A stretch of 64,000 nucleotides of DNA from positions 930,001-994,000 of the forward strand of contig CAJQUW010004613.1 of NCBI GenBank assembly GCA_907163375.1, in the 5' to 3' direction. Shown one piece after another: positions 24,586 to 36,061 of this stretch; the stretch's first letter is position 1, and the number at the start of each line of letters is the position of its first letter. Position numbers and translations under genes: made by a program. This DNA is from Prostheceraeus crozeri (Eukaryota; Platyhelminthes; Polycladida; Euryleptidae). The notes beneath the pieces were generated by a model that saw only the letters and a program-made list of their open reading frames with translations, was not told the DNA's origin and made no database searches.

Positions 24586-24938
24586 GAACTTTTCTGGAAA
24601 ATCTTATCATTTTTTGAAAAATCGGTTTTTGGCGGTTTTTTCCGGTTGTTCGTGTAAGGAAAGTTCTGGAAGTTGCTGTACAAACTCAGTTTTTTGCTCT
24701 TGTATCTAAATTTTTCCATCGGAATGCTGTACAAACTCGCTAACCAGGTAGCACCAATACTTGCACCAATTTTTCGAATTTAAATTTGAATTTTGAAGGT
24801 GAAGGAGTTCGAATTTTGGAAAAATTTTTGGCTGTACAAACTCTGCGTCATCAGTAGTACCTAAACATGTGGTTTCCTATTCTGTACAAACTCTATTCAA
24901 AAAGTTGGTGTTGAAGTTGGTGCTAACTTCAACGACAT
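24586..24938 (-). repeat. Outer domain of right inverted terminus
   Basis: Reverse complement of 16256-16609, apparently near-identical. It includes the same CTGTACAAACTC boxes (GAGTTTGTACAG read on the minus strand). Confidence 0.8.
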
Positions 24939-26181
24939 AGAAAATTGAGTGACTCTCTACAGATATAAGTAGTGCATGATATGAATAAGCAACTTAGCAA
25001 TCCTACTGATAACATTAACGACATTACAAGAGATATATTTCACATATCAAAGCGACTGTTGAGGCTGCTGACACATTCAATTTGCTCTTCAATGAAAAAT
25101 AATCGATGCAAAATTCTGAAAAAACAAAAAAATCATTGAAGACAAAATACCGAAAACACAAAAATGTAGTTTTCAAACTCTGCTCTTGAGTATGGTAGAT
25201 AACTATAGTAGATATACAATCGACTCCACACACTCCTGGTTTCTTTGCTCGTGTATACATCTCTTCTCATCATCATCTGTAAGAGAAATTAGCCATCCAT
25301 GAAAATGAGCCATTTGAAGTAAACAGTTCAATGCCAGCTCTGTTCATTATCAGCACGTTAGATCACTTATCTTGTCAATGCTTAGAACAGTAGCCTATCA
25401 TCTTCTCGAAATACCAAGCGACATCACCTTTTGTCTATTAAAGGCAATGTGCGTAATTCATTTAAGACTTTATATGTCACATTATTGCTACAGAGTCAGG
25501 AATGATGCAAGCACTTGTTGACAAATCTTTCTAATTCTAAATATAAATTTAGTGACTGCCACTGTATCACTGTATCCCTCGTAGGTTAAATATAGAATAT
25601 GCAGCGATACTGATGTAGGTATCAGTCTGTAAATAGCGCAGTTGATGACTATCTGTCAAACATTGTACCTGTCTTACTCCATAACAATTCCGTTCTTGAT
25701 AGACTGCATGCACATTGTTTCATTGTTCGAAGCAGTGTAATTTATTAATTATGGCCAAAAAGTATGGTATTTTAACTGATCCTAAACAATTTGAGTTATC
25801 CGAGACAACAGCATTTCAACGACGGTGGACTGTGAAGGTCGTAGTTGTTGGGGTGAGATACATTTTGTAAATGTGGCCACAACTTAGATTTGTGCAAATA
25901 CATGTACACAACAACTAAATATCTAAATAGATACTCATTAATACACCTTTTGCAATATCAGCCCTATGATACTTTTGAAATGATTTTTATTCTATTATAT
26001 TATTATACCAAAATTATGAACACTAATGTACGAGTAACAGAAGTTAAATATTCGCTGTAAAAAAGGCAAAAAAAGGAATTAAAAAAGCTAGAAATTAACA
26101 AATCATTGTCCTACGAAACTCCGTTAAAACAACCCCTATAGATAAAAAAGGCACATAAACTGTGAGAAAAGAAAATCTGGC
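24939..26181. other. Intergenic stretch with one possible small exon
   Basis: No element recognised. A plus-strand ATG at 25751 opens a 34-codon frame beginning MAKKYGILTDPKQFE and running to a GTGAGA donor-like site at 25853. It could be a small first exon, but I do not recognise the protein and see no continuation. The last ~130 bases are probably the 3' untranslated part of the minus-strand LINE. Confidence 0.35.
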
Positions 26182-28138
26182 TCAGAACCTAAGAGGTTTG
26201 CCAGCAATGGCAAGCTCTTCCTGTCCAATTATGCATTCCTTGTGTGCCAGAAGAGATCGGGCATTACAGCGCATCAAGGCCACCAGAAGCTTTCTTATTA
26301 TTGCAGCTCTGACCTCAGAAAAGCGGGATCCAGTCAACATGGATAATTTTCTACCAATGCGCGAAAATACATCCTTCGACTCCTTCCCCCATTCTCCGAA
26401 AACAGACACCGCCATTGGTAGACATCTCCACCCGAGTTCTGCACATTTCGAGTCGTTGGAGGAGTGCTTGCGACATTCAGCGATGTCAAGGAAAGATCTC
26501 ATGGTTGTACTCGCTACGGAAATATTGTTTGTAGAAAGCGGGTGTACCACCGTGAGATCAATCGCTCCTGGTCGTCCAAGGCTCCAGTCTGGAAGCAAGA
26601 TGTCGGCAGGTCGTCTATTTATATCTGTCACCCCTAAGCCAGCACCCCTTTCAATGCTCGGTCGCAGATTCGCCCACTGGCATACCTCGCGAAGTTGGTC
26701 TCTAACAGTATTGTGTCTTGAAATCACATCGGGACTTCTTTTGCATGTTAGGGCGTGTAGTCCAAATGGGTCCAGTGCTACGTCTGGGCATCTAGAACAG
26801 CAGCTGTCACCCTTAAATAGAGAGATGCCTAGCCACCATTTTGCCAAAATCTGATATTCGTTAGGTGATAGTCGCAGGCCCAAACCTGGTGAAGGTATCG
26901 CTGTAATCCAGGATGAAGCATCGGCGGAACTGACTGAATTCAAGCGCACCATATGCGCACCATTTGCTTGACTTTTAATTGAATTGAGGCATTTTCTGTC
27001 TATGGCAGACGACAGTTTTTGTTGTTTGGGTCTGGAAAATAATAGACTACTTGTATTGATTCGGTCTTTTTCCTCCACAACTGCATTGAATTGGTCTATG
27101 GAATTTGCAATTGGTGTTGAATTAGAAATACATTCATCTGAGACCGAATGAAACACTGATGAAATATAGGCTGCTGGAGAATGTTTCACTGTAGAGCGCA
27201 GACCAAAACCTCCATTACTTGGCTTAAGCTGAACTTGGTTCCATGCAGAGTCAGGCAACTCTATGGCTACACTCTCTTCGAAAGTCCTACGAATATCAAT
27301 GTCAAAAGAATCGAAGGCTTCCTTTGCAATACCTGGGGGAATAGTCCTTGCTAGGTGGTTTACCCGACAGAAGGATGCACAAGATCGTAGCAAAGCAACT
27401 GACACTTGGGGATCGTGTAGTTCAGTTAACTTATCCAAAAGTTTCCTGGCTTTCTGACACTTGAGGTGCACAAAATTTTGACAAAACGTAGCTTCACCAA
27501 TAGGTGATCCAAGGATTTCAATGTTCGGAACCGAAAAATGTTTGATATCAGCATCAAAGCCACTAATACTCCCTTGATGGAATAGCTCACACTTGTGGGG
27601 CTGGACGATAAGTCCGATGTTTTGTGACTCCTTCTGTAGTGATTTGTACGCTTGTAACACTTCCTCTTTGTGTCCTGCGAAAATGCCATCGTCCAAATAC
27701 CAATAATGATGATCTAATTGGACAGTTGATTTTATTTTCTTTAGAAGAGGATGTAAAGCCAAAGCAAAAAGGAAAGGACCCAACGGGTCACCTTGTTGAA
27801 CGCCTTGTGCTGAGTTTAGGCACCCAAGCTGATGCCAAAGATGAGGTTGTTTTCCGTAACACCAACTCACCCATTTATAAATTGATGGAAAATGTTCTAA
27901 ACACTGATTCAACAATGTTTGACGGCAAACACTGTTAAACGCATTTGCCATGTCCACTTTAAGAAGACAGAAGTTATCCTCATTCCAGTTCCTTTCTACG
28001 AGTACTCTGGTCCGATGTATGATTTTCTCAGTTCCGAAACGGCAAGCCACTCCTAGCTGGATAGGATCAAAATATTCAGAAGCTGCAGATTTAATGCTAG
28101 AGCAGAGACACTTCGCGTTTATTAAATTTATTAAATGC
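26182..28138 (-). pseudogene. R2-superfamily LINE: reverse transcriptase plus restriction-like endonuclease, 5'-truncated
   Basis: About 650 open codons. The reverse transcriptase has the region before motif A (QLGVACRFGTEKIIH), motif A LLKVDMANAFNSV (Asp63), motif B GVQQGDPLGPFLFALALHPL and the catalytic YLDDG (Asp150-Asp151). A thumb and linker follow, then a CCHC cluster (CSRCPDVALDPFGLHALTC) and a PD-(D/E)XK endonuclease near the C-terminus (RRPADILLPDW, then GAIDLTVVHPL). This order defines site-specific-type LINEs of the R2/NeSL/Hero group; the clade is not settled. The enzyme nicks DNA and copies its RNA at the nick. The fingers N-terminus, any upstream zinc fingers and a start codon are missing: the frame ends at a 23-base homopolymer (poly-T when read along the element). 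The stop is at 26182, and no poly-A tail is visible at the 3' side. Confidence 0.88.
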
Positions 28139-28161
28139 AAAAAAAAAAAAAAAAAAAAAAA
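28139..28161 (+). repeat. 23-base poly-A tract at LINE 5' junction
   Basis: An uninterrupted A-run on the plus strand sits exactly where the minus-strand LINE frame begins. It may be the tail of a plus-strand retroposed sequence, or a junction formed when the LINE inserted in truncated form. Confidence 0.85.
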
Positions 28162-28198
28162 TTTTTATTCCATGCTTTAAAGTCAGTGTCGCGGTAGG

Positions 28199-28253
28199 CA
28201 GTGGCGGACCCAAGGGGGGGGATGCCGGGATGCATACCCCCCCCCACCAGCTA
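28199..28253 (+). mobile_element. Possible hAT MITE end
   Basis: CAGTGGCGGACCCAAGG followed by G and C runs resembles the terminal repeat of widespread non-autonomous hAT elements. The matching opposite end is not visible nearby, so this is a fragment at best. Confidence 0.35.
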
Positions 28254-29970
28254 AAACTTGATTGTGGATTGTAAATGCAGGCAATACATTTTGGCAATTA
28301 GTTCTTTAAAAGTACAAATAATGATCGTAGTCTGAAACATATTTGGCCCAGTTTCTCTTGTTATTATATAATAAACATCTGGATTTCTTATCAGCATGGA
28401 GACATGAATTAAGGAAAGGCGAGAACCTCTAACCAAGGAATGAAGAGGTCTCTGCTGAAGTTTGCTTACATTCAACTGTAGCATCTCTGACGCACGAGGC
28501 GCAGGTGACCTGCTGTTTAATGCCGATTTTAGAAGTTCCACTTGAATTATGTAATTTGCAGATGTTATTCCTATCAACTCCGGCAAGATTTCGTTTAGGT
28601 TGAATAAGTGATTCTGGACCTGACGACCAATTGCGCGAGCGGCGAGTGAGCTATCCACTTGTTCCTGAATTTCCAATGAGAACGCATGATTTAACATTCT
28701 CGCATTATTCGTTCTTGATAGCTTTATAAACGATGTCAACTGAGAGGAGAGCCAAGTTGAATTGCTGCTGCTACTTTTCGTGCAAACTTTCATCCCTATC
28801 TATCCTTCATCATTGGTTATTTTGATTTAAAGAAGTAAGTATTCAAATTTTGAAGATGAAAATGATGAAATGATGCATTCACATTCAAGGTCGGTGGTAC
28901 AATACGGTATGGGGTAACCCCCTCAGCGGCACCAGAAGCCCTGTCGCTGCGTCGTTTCTGACAGCAGATTCGACTAACTCCAGCGTGAGGGACCTCGGCC
29001 CCGGGTAACTGCCTGGGTGTTCCTCTTTGATGGCAAAGCGGAAGAGCTCCGCTATCGAAGCTTCGCCGGAGGAAGAATAACTCAAGGGCTTAGTGTACCA
29101 CCGACTTGGCCATGAGAAGTAGGATGACCCCAGTGACGGCTGGCCACCACTTTCTGTATGTTTTAATAGCAAATTTAGAACTCCTCCCCTACTTCGTCCG
29201 GATGACCTGTCTGGGTGTAGTGTCGAAAGCAACAACTTTGACAGTCTGAGAAGCTAGCAGGTACCCTGATCGGTTGCCATCTGAGAAGGACCGACCTGAG
29301 AGTGGAGACGGAAGTTTAAAGTTGCGATCGATTCGCCAGCAGCTCCGGTCATGAGTCAGTAGCGCGTCTCATCTCGGAAGTAGTTAAGTTAGGGGTGAAA
29401 TTTGAACTTGTATTTCCAGTTACTTTTGAGAAGTCGCTGAGGTTACACGTACATTAGCAGCAAGTCTCACAGCCAATTTTTTCAACTATTTTGTTCATCG
29501 TTGATTTTCCACAAGAATACACAAAAAATGACGAGTAATTTGCTCTTCACATCAGATTTATAAAATTCCAAAGAAAAATCAGTAAAAATAAAATTTTGGA
29601 CAAAAGTTAGCTATGAGACCTATGAGACTGTTTCTTGTAATAAGGCATAAGAACGAAGGCAAATTCTTTAGAACAAAGCAGATTGCAAAAACAGACGACA
29701 ACCTGGCAAATACATAGTATTTGTATTACCATGTATAAGCATGTATAATACATGTATAAGCTTATAATACAATATGCCATTTATTTGAAACTAGTAGCTA
29801 CTGTAGGCCTATGTTATCCATTATCCATGGACATGCATATACAATTGTACATTACATGTACAACATTGTACATGTACATGTAGGCTCAAGACTACATGTA
29901 TTTTGTTTGGGAACTAGTCTTTATTCTTTCATAAGCTAACTAGGCCTAAGTTTCATTTCATTTCATTTAC
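28254..29970. other. Unidentified stretch with a GC-rich island at about 28880-29400
   Basis: A minus-strand frame of 180 codons (28251-28793) and one of 116 codons (28885-29235) have no domain that I recognise. The segment 28880-29400 is clearly richer in G+C than its surroundings, with short inverted repeats such as GAGCTCCGCTATCGAAGCTT. It looks like part of an element or an RNA-like sequence, but I cannot name it. 29740-29900 is rich in TACATGTA palindromes. Confidence 0.4.
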
Positions 29971-29977
29971 AGCAAGT

Positions 29978-32139
29978 ATGTGTGGTGAGGTGCCAAAGAA
30001 GAAAATGCGATTAATTTCCGACTTCTTCTCAAAGGGAGTAGGCCTATCATCCAAACCCAATACATCCACTGTGGACAACAGCATCAGTGTGACAACATTA
30101 TCGGATGACGCTCCATGCAACAGGCCCATTACTTGTGTCACTTCTTCCACATCAACACCTCCATCTTCAAGCGAGCATATGACATTGTGCTCAGACAATG
30201 ATATAGGCTGTGTCTTTAAGAAAAGTCAAAAAGATTCAAGTATGGTGACAAGATTGGATAAATCTACCAAGCAGAGTCTACTAACTGAGCATTGGATGCC
30301 AACAAAGGAATTCGATTTTCCCTTCACGCAGAAAGGTGGCAAGCGTCCACAAAGAGTCTACTTGAGAATTCAGCAAGGAATTTGGAGGTGAAACAGCAAG
30401 AACAACAGAGGAAAATTAACAGAACCTGGTCAGCTAGTAGCATCTCCCCTTAACAAATACAGCCATCTCACTGGAGCAGGAGGATATCTTTCGTGCCATC
30501 TATCTACGGAGTATCACAAAGCCTCACAAGAATTCGCTAACCTGTTCCTGCAAATCTTGAACAAACCATCGATGGATGTCTATTCTCAGATAAATAGCCA
30601 GCACTGACAGAATGTCAAAGACTCAAGAAATCGCCTGATAATCATCATCAAAACAATAATTCTGTGCGGAAGGATCGGAATAGCACTCCGTGGACATCGC
30701 GATCATGGACAGCTGGATCTGAGTAAAGAAATAGAAAAGGAAGAGGGCAACTTTAGAGCTCTGCTGGCATATCGGATCGACGCGGGAGATAATGTCCTCA
30801 AAGAACATCTAGAAAAGGCAAACAAGAATGCGACTTACACATCAAAGACGACGCAAAATGAATTGATTGAAATATGTGGAGACTCTGTATTCAGAAGCAT
30901 AAAGAATGATATTGATGAATCCCGATACTTCTACATAATTGCAGACGAGACCACAGACTCTTCTCACAAAGAACAGCTCTGTCTATGCGTCAGATTTGTA
31001 AGCCGAGAAAATGGAATCAATAGAATAAGAGAGGAATTTATGAAGTTCAAAAGCGTGATCGATCTTTCTGCGGAGAATTTTGCAAATGAAATAATGGACA
31101 ATTTGAAATCCAAAAACTTTGATCTGGATTATTTGGTAGGTCAGGGACTTGATGGAGCATCAACCATGTCAGGCCATGTGAGCGGGGTTCAACAACGGAT
31201 CCAGGAAATGTGTCCCTCTGCGATCTATGTTCATTGCAGCAGTCATGTGTTGAATTTAGTCCTAAACTCGTCAAATGAGGTCCCAGAAATTCGAGATATG
31301 TTTCAATCAGTGAAAGACGCCACTAACTTCTTCAATGACTCCGGCAAAAGAAGAGAAGCTCTCCGGGAAATTCTCTCAGAAGCTGGAAGCTCAATGGAAA
31401 GTCTGAAAGGATTTTGTGAAACACGATTTATTCAACGGCATGACGCACTGCTCACTTTCTGCAGCAATTATAGGCACATAGTTGAATGTCTCGAACGACT
31501 CCTGTCTTCCACTGACCGTAAAACTGCTGACACTTCAAGATCCTGCCTGCGTTCAATCACCGAGCCCACATTCATCGTAGCTCTCTCTTGTGCCCAGAAG
31601 GTTATGGCTCTGACCGCATCCGTCTCAAGATATCTGCAAACTGTCAACCAAGACTTGGTTAACGCGGTGGAAAACGTCGATTTCGTCATATCTACTTTGG
31701 ATGATGCGGAATGGACAGATGAAGCCCATGGACCCTTCGAAGCAGCTAAGAGGTTAGCAAGCTCTGTGGGAGCTACTATCCATGTACCACGCCTTGCACT
31801 CCGGCAAACGCATCGAACCAATGTGCCTTCTGACAATGAAGACCAATACTTCAGGAGAGCTATTTGGTTTCCGTATCTTGATACCATACTTGAATCTTTT
31901 CGATCTCGCTTTTCATCCCATTTCACACTGGTATCAAAGATGACTGCCCTGATTCCGTCCAACTTCAACTCGAGTACATGGAATAATCTCCTCCCAGCCT
32001 TCGAAATGTACAAGACAATTTTGGGCTCACCAAATGAAGAGGAGGTGCGGATTGAATTCCTCAATTGGTTGCGATTCTGCCAAAGTGGAAATCACACCCC
32101 AACTACACCTTTGGAAGCTCTTGATTTAGTGCCCGAAAG
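29978..32139 (+). pseudogene. hAT transposase (DUF4371 type), main exon with two premature TGA codons
   Basis: The exon follows a TTTACAG acceptor, with ATG at 29978. A low-complexity N-terminus (KKKMRLISDFFSKGVG) leads to a degenerate TTF-like finger (LVASPLNKYSHLTGAGGY, then HLSTEYHKASQEF). The RNase H-like core has YFYIIADETTDSSHKEQLCL (first Asp), VGQGLDGASTMSGHVSGVQQ (second Asp) and YVHCSSHVLNLVLN (CxxH). The exon ends at 32139 before GTAAGT. All of this is one frame except for TGA codons at 30389 and 30605. Both could be decayed CGA arginine codons, since the surrounding protein otherwise reads through. The family cuts and pastes DNA with 8-bp duplications; its terminal repeats were not identified here. 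Confidence 0.82.
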
Positions 32140-32531
32140 GTAAGTAATCACATAGAAGTGTATGACTAAAAAGCTACAAAATACAATTCAGTTTGTTAGC
32201 GATTCACTGTGATCTAGTAGGATCTTTCAATAATTTCCGCATTCAATGTACTTTTAGTAGGCTACATACCTAGTAGGCCCTATTGCAATTGAAAATATTG
32301 ACAGTAAAGGCCCTAGGTCTAGGCCCTACTTGTCAGACTTGCTTTCATTTCTGTTTAAAATGCTATGTTAATTTCACAATGGAATTTACAAAATGACTAA
32401 TTACAGGACAGGACTAATAATTCAGGATTAATAATTACAGGACAATAATTAATAATTCATGGAATAATTTACGATTCATGATTTGAATATATTTAACACA
32501 AACTTCTGCACATTTTTTGAATGTATTTCAG

Positions 32532-32775
32532 GATGCCCACTATCAAGAAGATGCTCCAGATATTTTGCACGATTCCGGTAACAACCTGCTCTGCAGAAAG
32601 GGCCTTTAGTGCCATGAAATTGCTGAAGGATTATCTGCGATCAAGAATGTCAGATGAACGTTTGACTGGACTTGCCTTAATGTACATCCACCCAGAAATT
32701 AAAATTGACATTAAGCATATGATAGATGTGTTCGCCAACAAGTATAAAAGGCGAACTGACTTTATTCTTTCATGA
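32532..32775 (+). pseudogene. hAT transposase, last exon: dimerisation domain
   Basis: After a TTTCAG acceptor the exon continues in phase from 32139 (AG+G gives Arg). It encodes MPTIKKMLQIFCTIPVTTCS, then AERAFSAMKLLKDYLRSRM, which holds the conserved Glu of the hAT dimerisation region, and ends KYKRRTDFILS with a stop at 32773-32775. The intron of 392 bp is AT-rich. The splice junction supports a genuine two-exon gene model for the element before it decayed. Confidence 0.82.
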
Positions 32776-33220
32776 ATTCCCTGTTTTGATTTCAAAATGC
32801 AACTACATGTACACGGATTTTTGGCAATCTAAAATGAATCATTTTTATAAATAAAACGATGATCATTTATCAAATAGAATTCAGTCGTTTAGGCCTTCAA
32901 AGAGCCTACTGCACTGATCATAGTATGCATATACATGTAAGCTATAGCTGCTTTAATAAGCCACAAGTAATCGTCATATGAAAACATTATTGCGTTATCA
33001 CTAACTTATATTGCATTTTAAAGGAATGGATTTATAAAGACTACACAATTACAAATTTAGCCTTAGGCCCCATGAATATTGCAGTCAAATTTCTTGCCTT
33101 AATAAGATTTCTCAATGATTCTAGGAAAATAGGCTGAAATGATTGCTGATAACCAAAGACTATCAATGCTATAACAAATTGTTGTCAACTAATGAGCTTG
33201 TTTGAAAAGAAGATGTAACT
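32776..33220. other. 3' flank of hAT, nothing recognised
   Basis: AT-rich DNA that probably contains the 3' untranslated region of the hAT element. No terminal repeat recognised. Confidence 0.4.
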
Positions 33221-33953
33221 TAGGGGTCGTGCACATATTACGTGATACCAAATTTACGAATTTTCGACCCCCCCTCCCCCCCTGTGATACGCCGTGATAT
33301 ATCGGTTGAACCCCCCTCCCATATCACGTGATATTCTGGTTTACCCCCCCCCGACTAATTCATGATTTATACTATGTGTCATTTATATGATTCTTGTTGT
33401 GTGTGTAGACCTACTTTCTATTTGTGGACTACATCATGAGTTTGAAAGCAAAAACATCAAATCCTATAAATACCGGTATATACTGTATGTTTCACCTAAG
33501 ATTATACAAATTGTGTTGTGCAGAGGAAGTCAAAAATATTCTTACATCGTACAGGTAGGCCTAAACAGAGACCTGAACATTTTAGATCAAAACATGCCAT
33601 TTTCCAGAATTATGAAACTTGAAGATACAGAATAACAAAATTAATTCTTAGTAGTCTGCATGATAAGTGATGCGATTAAATAGCGACACAGAAAACCACA
33701 AAGAAATAAAAACTCGCATTGAGTAACAGTAGGCCTACCTGTGTCGTAATTAAACTACCATATTACAATTATTTGCTTAGGCCCTTTAAGCAATTTCTCA
33801 ATGATGATAGGTATATTTTTTGACAGAAACTCAGTGGTGTTATGTATCACGTGATATTGCCAGAGTATCCCCCCTCCCCCCTGTGATACCGCGTGATATA
33901 TTGGTTGAACCCCCCCTCCCCCCTTGCGTATCACCTAATATGTTCACGACCCC
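33221..33953. mobile_element. MITE with GGGGTCGTG ends and C-rich subterminal runs
   Basis: The left end TAGGGGTCGTGCACATATTA is mirrored at the right end (TAATATGTTCACGACCCCTTA). Next to each end are CCCCCCCTCCCCCC runs and words of the type CGTGATATATCGGTTGAACC, again mirrored (33230-33350 and 33840-33940). The flanking bases are TTA-like. About 730 bp, no coding capacity. The superfamily is not clear to me. Confidence 0.75.
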
Positions 33954-34082
33954 TTAAGAAATTGTAACATTCATAATACATGTACATTACATCTAAATTA
34001 TGAATCTTTAAATATTTTATGAATGCCCGCGTAAGTTTCACTTTTTACACTAATTTTTATGCTAATATACTTTGATGTATTA

Positions 34083-34710
34083 AGGTGGGCTTAGACGTCA
34101 TTCTGAAGCTCTGTTTGACTCTGCAGAGTAACTCGGTCAACTATGCAAATACCATAGTGCGATAGATTTTTCTCTGTAGCCTGATGCGTTTATACTTACT
34201 TGCCGCACTCTGTAGAAAAGGCAATACTTACTCGGTACATGAAAAAGTTCTTAGGATAAAGATTGTGAAGAAGAGATGACGCTGCTGTTTTGTTTGTTCT
34301 TTATCTGACGTCTAGTGTCTCGCAAACCATTCCAGTTCTTCTTCAGGTCGTCAATGTGAAGTCTAGCTGTTTCACCGATATTATCTTCCATCTTTGACTT
34401 TTTGGAGTGACGTTATGATAGTCTTTTGATCTTAAATTCCACAGGTGGGATTTATGGGAATGGACCAAGCTGATAACTTGTCCAGAAGTCATCATAAAGC
34501 ACACGTTCTTCTTCGTCTATGCAGAATCACTCTGTAGCAGGTGTACAGGGTTTCTATTGGCCTACCGAGATATACCGAGAAACCAAATCAGCGCTCACAG
34601 AGAATTTTCTCCTGACAACTCTTTAGCTATGTGAACGACTTTGCCACCGAGTTTTCACTGTTATTCATTAAACTATATAGATACATTCAGAGCGAAGTGT
34701 AAACACACCT
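34083..34710. mobile_element. Probable MITE with imperfect ends
   Basis: The left end AGGTGGGCTTAGACGTCATT and the reversed right end AGGTGTGTTTACACTTCGCT agree at roughly two thirds of positions, with TA outside both. The GGTG-GTTTACAC type of end is common in Harbinger- or mariner-like MITEs. No coding capacity. Confidence 0.5.
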
Positions 34711-35889
34711 TAAATGTCAGTTTCAGTCACTCCTTACTATTCATTTTATTATCCATTATCAAAATCATCAATCCACAGTTACTTCTCTTGATGCAGTGCC
34801 ATTTATTGAAATTTAACTATCTTACCTATTTTTTAACCTTACATTAACAACCTGCGAAGCCATACCTATAAGAAAAAGGACAACAGATTTTCCTTAAAAT
34901 GACTTTCTTGCACATTTTCGTGATTATCTGATTTAGATCGTAGCACACTGAAAATCGTAGGCACGATTGTCACCTGTAGGCTGCTTTCAACGCATTTATC
35001 AATTACATTGCTGATCGCTTCACAAAGCAAACAACTTTCTCATAATAGTAATTATTATTATAATAGAAATTACAGCACAATACCGCTATAGCATACACAG
35101 CAAATATTCCCTACAAGAATGGTATTTGACTTATCATCCTGGTAATGACGTGTACGACTATAACGTACAATTGGATACCACAGACATATGTTTCAAATCC
35201 TTGAAACTTAACCGTACAAAATATTCACGAGAACTGCAGAATTCCCTGAAATTACCAAATAATTTCTATTTATAGCAGTATCTAATAGTCGCAAATTTTT
35301 TCGATAGTATTGTGATGTAAGAGAAGTTATGAAAGCATTATCAACCAATAAAAATCTCGTACTCAGCAATCTGAATATATTTAGAGAATCACTTATTAAA
35401 AATGTTGATGTCTTTATCTTATCGCACTTAGCACATCTCACAAACGTCAGCTTCACATTTGAACTCAAGTGCGAGCAAAAAGAAAGAAAGTCAATGAACT
35501 TCTTTGCAGCTCAGACTAATTGCTGATGTAGTGACGCATGGCTGGATGGATTCAGGGTCCTATCAAATTTTGCCATGCTAAGTGTATATGTAGGTTAACC
35601 GAAGTATTAACCGAAGGAATTCAAACGATGCGATTTTCTTCGATCGATATTTTGCACCCGATACATATCGATCGATCAGCGATCATCCCTGGTTATAGAA
35701 GCAATCGCTCGATCATCGATCAAAACGCCCCGATCATCAATCGATCACATGGACGAATAGAATTGGCAAAGGTGGAACAAAGTTTTTGTTACTCTTAATG
35801 ACCTTGTATCTTTGAAAAGCGGTAAAAAGCAGACAGTCGCCTGAGTAGTTCTATTTTACCATCTTCTGTCCGACTACATAATAAGTGTA
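34711..35889. other. Intergenic stretch, nothing recognised
   Basis: No motif recognised. 35640-35760 is rich in CGATCGAT and CGATCATC words, a local low-complexity patch. Confidence 0.4.
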
Positions 35890-36061
35890 GACTAATTGTA
35901 AAACATGTATGTTGTTTACGTAGCCACATAAGTGAAACCACGCCTCGTCGGAGTAAAATTTATGGTCAAGATCGAGATGTGCTTCAAGAAACCAACGACA
36001 GTAGTAGAAGCGCTTGGCATGATCTGCATCGTTTAGCTCTTGAACTGCTCGTATCTTATAA
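35890..36061 (-). pseudogene. Mariner-like transposase, 3' part after a nested insertion
   Basis: On the minus strand, KIRAVQELNDADHAKRFYYC then RWFLEAHLDLDHKFYSDEAW, FHLCGYVNN and a loss of similarity after about 35890. It continues the N-terminal half at 37079-37448, whose last residues are SLHPY. FYSDEAWFHL holds the first catalytic Asp. The rest of the catalytic core is missing. Confidence 0.78.

Larger units (their letters stand above)
16256..24938. mobile_element. Giant foldback-type element with satellite-built inverted termini
   Basis: The left end at 16256 reads ATGTCGTTGAAGTTAGCACC and the right end at 24938 is its reverse complement. Each arm has an outer ~350-bp non-satellite domain (16256-16609 and 24586-24938) followed inward by tandem 175-bp units: about 3 on the left (16610-17125) and about 18 on the right (21471-24585). 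Between them is a 4.3-kb loop with no transposase that I can recognise. Long inverted termini built of tandem sub-repeats around a unique loop are the hallmark of foldback elements (Drosophila FB and Galileo, sea urchin TU). The outermost bases form a hairpin, GTTGAAGTT-AGCACC-AACTTCAAC. No clear target-site duplication is visible, so the exact borders and superfamily are open. Confidence 0.75.

Noticed and set aside
16684-24734. Repeated 88- to 204-codon frames beginning MNTHFSDTPALLRPVNTG
   Set aside because: They arise from the 175-bp satellite period on one strand and shift frame from unit to unit. Single-base indels in the repeat decide their lengths.
16256-24938. Reading the large inverted-repeat element as a Polinton or other capsid-bearing element
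   Set aside because: No polymerase, integrase, packaging or capsid-like sequence is recognisable in the loop, and the termini are tandem satellites. No long-terminal-repeat element or other virus-like copy was recognised anywhere in the window.
26162-26854. A 230-codon plus-strand frame over the LINE endonuclease
   Set aside because: It is the antisense shadow of the well-supported minus-strand frame.
28251-28793. A 180-codon minus-strand frame upstream of the LINE as its N-terminal protein
   Set aside because: It lacks zinc-finger or reverse transcriptase features and is separated from the LINE by a poly-A tract and a MITE-like segment, so the link is unsupported.
28885-29235. Ribosomal RNA or tRNA-derived sequence in the GC-rich island
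   Set aside because: I could not match any conserved rRNA block or the internal promoter boxes of tRNA genes.
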